Shown: piece after piece, positions 8,160 through 15,233 of the stretch
Layout: every line of letters begins with the position of its first letter
Position numbering within the stretch: position 1 is the stretch's first letter
Virus record (IMG/VR): IMGVR_UViG_3300021389_001814
Location: 1-64,000 of that record
Source of the DNA: a virus
Reading direction: 5' to 3' (one strand)
Length of the DNA stretch: 64,000 nucleotides
Made by a program: the position numbers and the translations under genes
The notes under the pieces: generated by a model
The model's input: only the letters and a program-made list of their open reading frames with translations
Told to the model about the DNA's origin: nothing
Databases searched by the model: none

Positions 8160-8635
8160 TTAGTGCAAGCGGTTGTTTGTTTTTGGCAATAGATACTGGA
8201 AGAGTTTGTTTGCAACTTAGAAGCGACAATTCTACATATAGCGGAACTTGGAGTTTTTGGGGAGGCAAACAGGAACAAAATGAAACACCATTTGAAACTC
8301 TTCTACGAGAACTAACCGAAGAAATTGGAATTATTCCAGATGTTGAAAAAGTTTATCCACTACATAAGTATATAAGCAGAGACAAAAATTTTGAATACAA
8401 TTCTTATGTTCTAACTGTGTATGAAGAATTTGTTCCACAGCTTAATGGCGAAAGTAGCGGCTATGCTTGGGTAGATATTGGCATCTACCCAAGACCACTA
8501 CATCGCGGAGCAAAGACTGTTTTGCTTAACAAGAAAATGACAGAAAAAATAAAGACTATCTTAAAGAATCAAAAAGAAAACAACGAAGATATCAACTATC
8601 TAGAAAATTTTTCAAAACCTAAAAAGATAGCCTAA
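8156..8635 (+). CDS. Nudix hydrolase
   Basis: 159 residues from the ATG at 8156. This start is preferred over the TTG at 8141 because it overlaps the gp15 stop as ATGA and has GGAGA 8 bases upstream. A complete Nudix box spans residues 37-59: G-x5-E-x7-RELTEEIGI, with the catalytic Glu residues of the metal site. Nudix enzymes hydrolyse nucleoside diphosphates linked to another group (NTPs, NDP-sugars, NADH, capped RNA); the substrate cannot be read from the sequence. It sits at the end of a late structural operon. Its last 24 bases overlap the 3' end of the convergent glycosyltransferase gene. Confidence 0.9.
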   Translation: MISASGCLFLAIDTGRVCLQLRSDNSTYSGTWSFWGGKQEQNETPFETLLRELTEEIGIIPDVEKVYPLHKYISRDKNFEYNSYVLTVYEEFVPQLNGESSGYAWVDIGIYPRPLHRGAKTVLLNKKMTEKIKTILKNQKENNEDINYLENFSKPKKIA

Positions 8636-9151
8636 ACCATTTGAAAAGTATTCTCTGCAATATATTTTTTCTTTATTAAAGTCGTGGAGCGTTTCTTGTT
8701 CACTTTGACGATTAGGGTCTGTAAATGTTGGCGTTTCTTTCCAATCAAACCCGTAAACTGATACATTTTTAGTTTCAAAATGCGAAAGCAAGTCTAACAC
8801 CATCAACCCAGTTGTTGGTGTTTCTATTTTCGATTTTACTTTTAAGTTATGTAGATAAACTGGATCATATACGGCGACGTGTGGAGCATCTACGGGAATC
8901 CAAGAAGCCATTTGTATTACAGTTTCGGGTTCTACTATATTCGCATTTTCATATTCACGATGTCTCCACATCGCCCATACATCAGTTCTTGAACCATGCG
9001 TTAGTTGTGAATCAAATCTTTCATACAGCATTGCCGCACGATTCATTCTGATTATTATATCGTGATTATCTATTTCTCCACCGTATCTTCTATTGAAAAG
9101 ATACTGTGCATTTCCTATTACCGCTATACTTTTATTCGTAAAATCTCTCAT
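8612..9151 (-). CDS. Sialyltransferase-like glycosyltransferase (GT29-type)
   Basis: 179 residues. IAVIGNAQYLFNR (9-21), then GGEIDNHDIIIRMNRA (24-39), matches the GT29 large sialylmotif pattern (VGNS...G..ID.H..V.R.N) that binds the nucleotide of CMP-sugar donors. A second cluster TPTTGLMVLDLL...VSVYGFDW (112-137) resembles the small sialylmotif. The protein is short, about a bare catalytic domain without a membrane anchor, as expected of cytosolic phage enzymes. The donor may not be CMP-sialic acid. It is the last gene of the operon beginning at 13644, with its start overlapping the preceding stop as ATGA. Confidence 0.75.
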   Translation of the reverse strand: MRDFTNKSIAVIGNAQYLFNRRYGGEIDNHDIIIRMNRAAMLYERFDSQLTHGSRTDVWAMWRHREYENANIVEPETVIQMASWIPVDAPHVAVYDPVYLHNLKVKSKIETPTTGLMVLDLLSHFETKNVSVYGFDWKETPTFTDPNRQSEQETLHDFNKEKIYCREYFSNGLGYLFRF

Positions 9152-9681
9152 TTAAATATAAACCATGTTGGATATTCACTCCAAACACTGTTTGGTTCGT
9201 GGCAATCAATAAGATGCAAATCTCTATTCACTTTTGAAGAAAAATCATTTACACATTTTTTAACAAGAGGCCAATTATCATGATAATCATCTCCTGCCAT
9301 TATTCCACTATTTTTTAATTTGGGATACCAATCACTAAATGTTTTTCCATTTTCTTCGCCAGTATGTGCATAGCCGTCTACATATATGAAATCGAAATAA
9401 TTGTCTGGGAATAATTCTAGAGCATTTTGAAACTTTAATTTTATTATAGTATTTCTATCACGATATGGCTCTAATCTTTTTATTACACGCTTATATTGGT
9501 CATCATCGTGTCCTCTGTCTCCTGCCCACATGTCTACGCTATAGTGATAATAGTTTTGTGTATTTCTCAAAACACGTTCGCTGAATTCACCTTCTGCAAC
9601 TCCGAGTTCTATGCCAACCCCATTGGGATTGGCAAATTTCATTACGTCTTCACGCTTGTTTAAAAAACTGTGTTTAATCAT
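9148..9681 (-). CDS. SAM-dependent methyltransferase (class I, Methyltransf_24-like)
   Basis: 177 residues. A Rossmann motif I GIELGVAEGEFSERVL (about 22-37), VDMWAG at the second strand, and YFDFIYVDGYAHTGE (about 104-118) followed by GIMAGDDYHD (about 136-145) are typical of the Methyltransf_24 family often found in glycan gene clusters. The acceptor is unknown; a sugar or protein hydroxyl/carboxyl is plausible. It overlaps the preceding gene by 8 bases (TAGGAAA ribosome site) and the following GT29 gene by ATGA, so it is translationally coupled on both sides. Confidence 0.82.
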   Translation of the reverse strand: MIKHSFLNKREDVMKFANPNGVGIELGVAEGEFSERVLRNTQNYYHYSVDMWAGDRGHDDDQYKRVIKRLEPYRDRNTIIKLKFQNALELFPDNYFDFIYVDGYAHTGEENGKTFSDWYPKLKNSGIMAGDDYHDNWPLVKKCVNDFSSKVNRDLHLIDCHEPNSVWSEYPTWFIFK

Positions 9682-12600
9682 TTATTTTCCTAAAATGAAA
9701 ATCACCATCTACATTTGTGTTTGAAAAGTTTGAAATTAATTCAAATCCGAACTTTTTCATATAATCTATTACTTTATCTTTATTTGGTGCGCCTATGTTA
9801 TATTCAACATGTTGTAATTCTATAATAACATCTTTACAATTGGATAAGCACTTTGTTGCACCCTTTAAAATATCAAGCTCTGAACCTTGGACGTCTATTT
9901 TTATAAAATCAGGCAAAGGCCAATTTCTTTTTTCCACAACAGTATCAAGTGTTGATGTTTTCTTTTTCACAATTTTATCTTTACCAAAAAGAATATTTGC
10001 ATCATTTGAATGTTTTGGGTTCTCTCGGTAATATGAGTTACCTCCAGGATGAATTTTATTTTCATAGAATTCTATAATTCTATCATCTTTATCAGAAAGA
10101 ACACCAATGTTATAATTTGGAAATCCCTTTTCTTGATATATTTCTTCCACGTCATCCATTGCCTCAAACAAGAAAAAGTTAGAATTATTCCATTTTTCTT
10201 TTGCTACTGAACACCAATGAGTTACGCATGAGCCAATATCATAAATGACTTTTGGTTCTATCGACATTTCATTAAGATAGTCAACATGTGTTTTTGGCAA
10301 TAATCTTTTATTAGACAGTGCTTTTAGACTTTTTTTTTCGTCAGATATGGAACTTATTTCCGCATTAGGGTTTTGGTCAACTATGAATTTTGTATTCCCA
10401 ATATGTTCACAATGTATACTGCTGTCTGCCCACAGTTTGAATCCATGCTTTCTTGCTTTGATAGCAAAATCAATATCTTCACTTATTGTGTCGCGATGAT
10501 TTAGTGCAGAATGGTATTCAAAGTGCGGATAAGGTATAGTTCTAAATACTTCACTTTTGATAAGAACACAACCAAACCCACATCCTGCTATCTCAACGAT
10601 ACCACGATTTTTAATTAATTCATATGGCATATTTGTGCATCCACCGTTTGGCGTATCCATATAAACCTCTAGTGTATGTGTATTTGGAATTCGCTGAATA
10701 TACAATCCACTAATTATATCTTTATCTGCTGCAATAAAGTTTCTTAGTGTATTTTTTGGAAGAACAATGTCACTATCTACAGAGAATAAGTAATCGTAAT
10801 GTTTCGCCCATTCTGCGATCAAGTTGCGAACCTGGTCTACGCGATACCCATAAAAGAATTGAAACTCAGTTTCATATCCTTCTGGAATATCCAAATCATA
10901 AAGAGATTTAAACGTTTCCGGTTCTATATATTTTGAAGTAGGTATTGCTATTAGTATTCGTTTTTTTCGTTGCATATGGGTTTCTTTTTTTATAGTTTGT
11001 TCTTTGATTACATTTTTTTCTGATTGCTTGCCTAAGTGCTCGGATAATTTAACTCCACTATTTTTGTTAAGTATCTTTGCTGCATTGCGACTTTGTTCAT
11101 CGCCATTTATTTTATAGTCATTTATTGGATTTATATCATTATAAGCATAAACAATTTCTTTTAGCGCAATTATATTGTCTGGATTGGCCCGCTCAATCAA
11201 ACTATAAAATACACTACCATCGCCACCAGCACGATACCATTCGCCATTTTCATCTTTGAATTCACTTTGGTCAATACTATTGATTAGAGATTTGCGGAAA
11301 GTTCTTAGGTGTGTGTATGGCATATTCCAGTTAAATTTGTGTTCGCGATAGGAACGATTTTGCTTTACACTTTCTGGATAATCTTGTGCTACAAGCGGAA
11401 TATTGTCTACTAGACTCCAACAGCTACCGTATGTGAACTCTGCTCCATAATTATAATAATCATTGTAAAGATGAAATAGTGTATTGTTGTTTACTAGCCA
11501 ATCATCACCATCCAATAGCATAACAATGTCATCATCTTCGCCGTGAATATCAATCGCAGTTATTTGGTTATATACTGCTCCACGATTTGTAAGATTCTTT
11601 TGTAGAGAAAATTTAGAACGAACTTCTGGTGGCAAACTATCTATTGTCTGTCGGGCAACTTCAAAACTATTATCAGTTGAACAATCATCAATCAAAACAT
11701 GTACGTAATTATCATAATCTTGTTGTGCCACACTAAGAATACAATTGCTAATATATTTTTCACAGTTATAAAAAGGTGATACAATTAGTATCCCGCGCTG
11801 CTTTCCAAAACTAATATATTCACGATAGTTTGGCATATTGTTAACTCTGCCAAAGACACGATTTACTTTTTGACTAATAATTTTAGCAACACGATAATCT
11901 TCTGCTGGTAAAAACTTTCCTAGCTTGTGGTGGAAAAATCTTTTCCATTCTATAGCAACACTATCCCATCCTGCAACATCGTGAACTACACTGCAATAAT
12001 TTTGCTTTTGTTGTAGTAAGTAAGGATTATTATACGCATCAACAGTCAGTTGAACAAATTGTTTTACTTGTCCTTCTTTGTTAATATATGGAAACAAATT
12101 GTTTGGTTCTATAGCAAAATCCATAGTATAACATGCGCCAGCAACAGCAGTTTCTTCAAGTGCGCCAAATTTTGTAGTTATCAGTGGCGTATTGTATAAA
12201 AGAGATTCTAGTGTAGATATTCCAAATGTTTCTGGAAATGCACCAGGATACAACATAAAAGTTGCGTTTGTAAGTATTTCAGCAATTTTTGGTTGAGGAA
12301 TCACATCCGTAAAAGTAATGTCTAGTTCTTTTAGTCTATCATCTTCTACCAATTTTCTAAGTGTTTTTTCTTGTGCATCTGGTTCTGCACCTTCGCGAAA
12401 ACGATAATATCCACCAATTACTGTAAGATGCGCCTGTGGTATTTGTTTTTTAACTTCTGGCCATATGTGTTCTAATAGAGGAACCAAACCCTTTGTCACA
12501 CTTGCATTATAAACAAAATGATTTCTATCTTTTTTGCTAAGGTCAACTTCATCTATATGTTTTACTGCGCCATTTCTTGTTTGAAATACTTTATGTTTAA

Positions 12601-13072
12601 GAACTTCATAGTTTCTTTTTTGACCGTGATCGCAGTTCAATACATAATCAGTATGAAAATCACTGAGTGTAAAAATATAATCTATTTCACCAGATAATGC
12701 CAAATTTTGAACATGTTGGTCTCCCTCACAAAAGGTATCGTGCAACCACAATGCTTTCATCTTTGCAGATTTCAAAAATGGATATCTATTTTTATTTAAA
12801 AATGGTTCTGCGGTTCTGCTAACAATAACTATATCATATTCTTCATTATGATTTGCTGCATTTGAATTATCAATATATCTAACACCATTATAAGTTCCTT
12901 CACTAGAATGTGTGCTATCATTGCAATTGTTGAATACAGTTACGTTAAATCCTAATTGTTGTAATTCTTTTGACATAAGAATGACAGCACTTTCGCTGCC
13001 ACCTAGTCCATTTTTTTCTAGCGTTGTGCCATCATAACACAATCCAATCTTATCACATATTGCTATTTTCAT
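9674..13072 (-). CDS. Four-domain glycan enzyme: GT4 + GT2 + GT2-like + FkbM methyltransferase
   Basis: 1132 residues. Domain 1 (about 1-395) is a GT4 glycosyltransferase with N-terminal GLGGSES and a C-terminal EX7E motif in PETFGISTLESLLYNTP. Domain 2 (about 428-650) is GT2, with DDCSTDNS and LDGDDW. Domain 3 (about 705-900) is another GT-A type domain with FSVDSDIVLP and ISEDIDFAIKARKHG. Domain 4 (about 930-1132) is an FkbM methyltransferase with IYDIGS and DFIKIDVQGSELDILKGA. A low-complexity linker (about 675-705) joins 2 and 3. Three transferases plus a methyltransferase on one chain could build and cap a short oligosaccharide. It starts on the stop of the oxygenase gene (TAATG). Confidence 0.88.
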   Translation of the reverse strand: MKIAICDKIGLCYDGTTLEKNGLGGSESAVILMSKELQQLGFNVTVFNNCNDSTHSSEGTYNGVRYIDNSNAANHNEEYDIVIVSRTAEPFLNKNRYPFLKSAKMKALWLHDTFCEGDQHVQNLALSGEIDYIFTLSDFHTDYVLNCDHGQKRNYEVLKHKVFQTRNGAVKHIDEVDLSKKDRNHFVYNASVTKGLVPLLEHIWPEVKKQIPQAHLTVIGGYYRFREGAEPDAQEKTLRKLVEDDRLKELDITFTDVIPQPKIAEILTNATFMLYPGAFPETFGISTLESLLYNTPLITTKFGALEETAVAGACYTMDFAIEPNNLFPYINKEGQVKQFVQLTVDAYNNPYLLQQKQNYCSVVHDVAGWDSVAIEWKRFFHHKLGKFLPAEDYRVAKIISQKVNRVFGRVNNMPNYREYISFGKQRGILIVSPFYNCEKYISNCILSVAQQDYDNYVHVLIDDCSTDNSFEVARQTIDSLPPEVRSKFSLQKNLTNRGAVYNQITAIDIHGEDDDIVMLLDGDDWLVNNNTLFHLYNDYYNYGAEFTYGSCWSLVDNIPLVAQDYPESVKQNRSYREHKFNWNMPYTHLRTFRKSLINSIDQSEFKDENGEWYRAGGDGSVFYSLIERANPDNIIALKEIVYAYNDINPINDYKINGDEQSRNAAKILNKNSGVKLSEHLGKQSEKNVIKEQTIKKETHMQRKKRILIAIPTSKYIEPETFKSLYDLDIPEGYETEFQFFYGYRVDQVRNLIAEWAKHYDYLFSVDSDIVLPKNTLRNFIAADKDIISGLYIQRIPNTHTLEVYMDTPNGGCTNMPYELIKNRGIVEIAGCGFGCVLIKSEVFRTIPYPHFEYHSALNHRDTISEDIDFAIKARKHGFKLWADSSIHCEHIGNTKFIVDQNPNAEISSISDEKKSLKALSNKRLLPKTHVDYLNEMSIEPKVIYDIGSCVTHWCSVAKEKWNNSNFFLFEAMDDVEEIYQEKGFPNYNIGVLSDKDDRIIEFYENKIHPGGNSYYRENPKHSNDANILFGKDKIVKKKTSTLDTVVEKRNWPLPDFIKIDVQGSELDILKGATKCLSNCKDVIIELQHVEYNIGAPNKDKVIDYMKKFGFELISNFSNTNVDGDFHFRKIND

Positions 13073-13644
13073 TATCTAAAACTCGGTCCTTCTACCCAAC
13101 TTACTAACGATTTTCTGGTTCCACCTGTTACTGTAGTTACACGATGACTCAAAAATGATGGAAAAACAAATACCGTTCCTTTTGTTCGTAATGCGTTTGG
13201 GTCTGGTTGCGGATACTGTGGGTCAAGTTCAAAGAACCCACCTTCGTAATCAGTCATACCATCGCTTAGTTGCATTATTACTGAAATTTTTCTATCATAT
13301 GGATTATTTGCATCCCAGAAAGTATCACTGTGCCATTCGTATTTACCAGCTTCGCTTCCATGATATTCCGTATATTGTATATCATTTACTGTATCTATAT
13401 GGAAACCGAAAGCGTTACGATTTGCCATTTGTGCAAAATCATATATTAATTCTTTTATCCATCTGCTTTCTGGATTATTGCCATGAACCCAACGAACATT
13501 ACTTTTCCTATAGCTGCTGTCTGGTCTGGTATTTTCTACGCCTAGCGCAGCTTCGTGAACTTGATATTTTTCACATTCTTGTATAATAGCATTGACCGTA
13601 TCATCACTTAGTTGATTCGGCCACATTTGCCACATTGCTTTCAT
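13072..13644 (-). CDS. 2OG-Fe(II) oxygenase (prolyl-4-hydroxylase-like)
   Basis: 190 residues, a single double-stranded beta-helix domain. The iron ligands are His105 and Asp107 (EWHSDTFW) and His167 (FLSHRV). Arg177 in GGTRKSLVSWVEG fits the 2-oxoglutarate carboxylate binder. GTVFVFPSFLSH is the usual strand before the distal His. Relatives in T4-like cyanophages and bacteria resemble PKHD-type and prolyl hydroxylases; the substrate here may be a protein side chain or a sugar. It is first in the operon, with AGGAG and both a sigma70-like and a late promoter upstream. It could hydroxylate the collagen-like fibres or modify a glycan; neither is proven. Confidence 0.85.
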   Translation of the reverse strand: MKAMWQMWPNQLSDDTVNAIIQECEKYQVHEAALGVENTRPDSSYRKSNVRWVHGNNPESRWIKELIYDFAQMANRNAFGFHIDTVNDIQYTEYHGSEAGKYEWHSDTFWDANNPYDRKISVIMQLSDGMTDYEGGFFELDPQYPQPDPNALRTKGTVFVFPSFLSHRVTTVTGGTRKSLVSWVEGPSFR

Positions 13645-13661
13645 ACTATTAACTCCTAAGT

Positions 13662-13668
13662 TATTTAT
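13662..13668 (-). promoter_or_regulatory. Late promoter motif (ATAAATA) before the glycan operon
   Basis: ATAAATA on the minus strand lies 18 bases upstream of the start at 13644, with AGGAG between. It lies just downstream of a sigma70 -10 element, so the operon may be transcribed in both early and late phases. Confidence 0.5.
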
Positions 13669-13672
13669 TAAT

Positions 13673-13701
13673 AGTATATATCATTTTTATGATTCTGTCA
13701 A
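13673..13701 (-). promoter_or_regulatory. Strong sigma70-type promoter of the glycan-modification operon
   Basis: On the minus strand: perfect TTGACA (13701-13696), exactly 17 bases, then TATACT (13678-13673). The start site would lie near 13666, about 20 bases before the oxygenase ATG. This is the best sigma70 match noticed in the window. Confidence 0.75.
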
Positions 13702-13708
13702 TATAAAA

Positions 13709-14005
13709 TTATATTTTTTTGTAAGTCATTATCCACGATTGAGTGGTTTCATCCCATTCGTAAATATCCTCTTCGTCGGGGAGAGGTGTTGGCGAATCCC
13801 AATATTTGTTAGTTTCATTCCAAATCCAACTATCAAATGGTTTTGGTGGACGAAACCCTTCGGTTTCTGTGTGAGTGTATCCTACACTAACATCGTCATA
13901 ATTATTATAAACAATCCAATGTCCATCCATATTGTTTACATAAGTGTCATCACAAACAATAGTATCAGTCACTATATTATTTTCTATTTTTGCCTCGTAT
14001 CTCAT
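13709..14005 (-). CDS. Small marine-phage virion-associated protein, function unknown
   Basis: 98 residues. It carries a signature seen in many marine phage proteins of the tail region: GFRPPKPFDSWIWNE (about 50-64), then PTPLPDEEDIYEWDETTQSW (about 72-91). An N-terminal beta motif (RYEAKIENNIVTDTIVCDD) precedes it. There is no signal or membrane segment. It is coupled to the preceding glycine-rich gene by ATGA and is the last gene of the fibre cluster. The role is unknown; a fibre chaperone or tip-capping protein is possible. No terminator follows. Confidence 0.7.
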   Translation of the reverse strand: MRYEAKIENNIVTDTIVCDDTYVNNMDGHWIVYNNYDDVSVGYTHTETEGFRPPKPFDSWIWNETNKYWDSPTPLPDEEDIYEWDETTQSWIMTYKKI

Positions 14006-14754
14006 TTTTTATACCTTACGTAGACACCGCCACTGGCACCAGATAAAGAACCAGAAGCACGAGCACCGCCGCTTCCAGAACCACTAATTCCGCCACCACT
14101 GCTTGCTCTACCTATTCCGGTTGCTCCCGTTCCGCCGCCAGCATAAGTATCATTTTGTCCTTTAAAATTTACTAATAGCGGGGAACCTCCGGTTGGTTGT
14201 CCGCCATTGCTTCCTGCTCCCCCGCCGCCGCCGCCGCGACGTGAATTCCCATTAGAACTTCCTACGCCATTTCCTCCCCTATTTCCTTGTCCAGAAATAC
14301 CAGAACCTCCAGTAAAAGCCAAAGATGTGGTGTAAGCAGCGCCGCCTCCGCCAGAACCTCCAGAGCTTCCAGAAGTCGTTGACCCGCCATTTCCTCCACC
14401 GCTTGATGTTAATCCATTAAATGAAGAAGAACCACCACTTCCGCCAACAGTTGTGTTATAAGTTCCAGAAGGCAATATTATGGGGTTTCCTATTGTATGC
14501 CGAACCCCGCCACCGCCGCCAGCGCCTGGAGCATATGTGTTACTTTGGCCAATGCTCCCTCCACGGCCTCCACCGCCTACGACCAAGTATTCCAAATCCG
14601 GATTATCTATATCGCCTTCTCGTATGATATTAATACTAGAAGAAGAAGAGAAACTGTGAACTTTGTATATTACTCCATTTATATTATGTTCTGATATTGC
14701 TCCGCCCGTGGCAATATGCTTTGGTTTTGATGAAATAACACTACAAATTAACAT
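14002..14754 (-). CDS. Glycine-rich tail adhesin
   Basis: 250 residues from the ATG at 14754, chosen because it overlaps the previous stop as TAATG with GGAG 10 bases upstream; a longer reading from 14781 would start inside the neighbour. After a short beta N-terminus, YLVVGGGG starts a domain made almost entirely of Gly, Ser and Asn (GGGGGVRHTIG, SGGGNGGST, RRGGGGGGAGS), ending in GGVYVRYKK. Such domains form polyglycine-II sandwiches in phage adhesins such as gp38 of the T4-like phage S16, where variable loops bind the receptor. It is probably a distal receptor-binding protein. The neighbours are collagen-like fibre genes. Confidence 0.75.
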   Translation of the reverse strand: MLICSVISSKPKHIATGGAISEHNINGVIYKVHSFSSSSSINIIREGDIDNPDLEYLVVGGGGRGGSIGQSNTYAPGAGGGGGVRHTIGNPIILPSGTYNTTVGGSGGSSSFNGLTSSGGGNGGSTTSGSSGGSGGGGAAYTTSLAFTGGSGISGQGNRGGNGVGSSNGNSRRGGGGGGAGSNGGQPTGGSPLLVNFKGQNDTYAGGGTGATGIGRASSGGGISGSGSGGARASGSLSGASGGVYVRYKK

Positions 14755-15221
14755 TATGCCAAATCTCCATATAGATACCATGTATTCGCGGCAAGCTTTG
14801 CAGCGGTTGCCATAGAATATTGAACCGCGAGTTGATTAGTTAATCCATTTCTTATCCTAACGGTCACGCCCGCTTCGCTTCCTATCGTAACAGAGCCAGT
14901 TCCATCCCGTGTAAAGTGGACAACTGTTCCTATCGGAAAGTCCAAAGTTGTATCATTTGGAATAGTATATGTGACTGTCGTAGAAGCAGTAGAAAACAGC
15001 ATACTGTTTGAATCTGTTAGAATTAATGTTCTGCTGACGGATACTGGTATTATTCCACCAATCGGAGAACCATTGAGTCCATCTTGTCCTGCTGTCCCTA
15101 TGCTGCCAGTGTATCCTAGACTCCCAAAAGAACCAGTATATCCGATTGCACCCTGAGAACCAGAATAACCAGTATCTCCGATAAAATCGCTTCCTAATAA
15201 ACTACTTAAACTTACTGCCAT
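14754..15221 (-). CDS. Short collagen-like tail fibre protein
   Basis: 155 residues. The N-terminus MAVSLSSLLGSDFIGDTG leads into collagen-like G-X-Y triplets (GYSGSQG, GYTGSFG, GYTGSIG) at about 16-55. A C-terminal beta domain (about 58-155) follows, with ILTDSNSMLFSTA, TYTIPNDT and GSVTIGSEAGVTVRI, resembling trimeric fibre heads. The same C-terminal layout recurs in the 561-residue fibre at 38270-39955 (TVTIPNYT, ITVSGASGVTIYRK). It is probably a homotrimeric fibre or whisker. It is translationally coupled to the glycine-rich gene downstream. Confidence 0.75.
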   Translation of the reverse strand: MAVSLSSLLGSDFIGDTGYSGSQGAIGYTGSFGSLGYTGSIGTAGQDGLNGSPIGGIIPVSVSRTLILTDSNSMLFSTASTTVTYTIPNDTTLDFPIGTVVHFTRDGTGSVTIGSEAGVTVRIRNGLTNQLAVQYSMATAAKLAANTWYLYGDLA

Positions 15222-15233
15222 ATTTTTATCCTT

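Noticed and set aside
8612-9151. True sialyltransferase with CMP-sialic acid as donor
   Set aside because: Only the sialylmotif-like patterns are visible. No sialic acid synthesis or CMP-activation gene is in the window, so the family is given without the donor.
14755-14781. Upstream start for the glycine-rich protein at 14781 (and similarly 25342 for the propeller and 30657 for the 524-residue fibre)
   Set aside because: In each case an in-frame ATG overlapping the previous stop as TAATG gives the coupling seen throughout this region; the longer versions would be encoded by the neighbour's 3' end.
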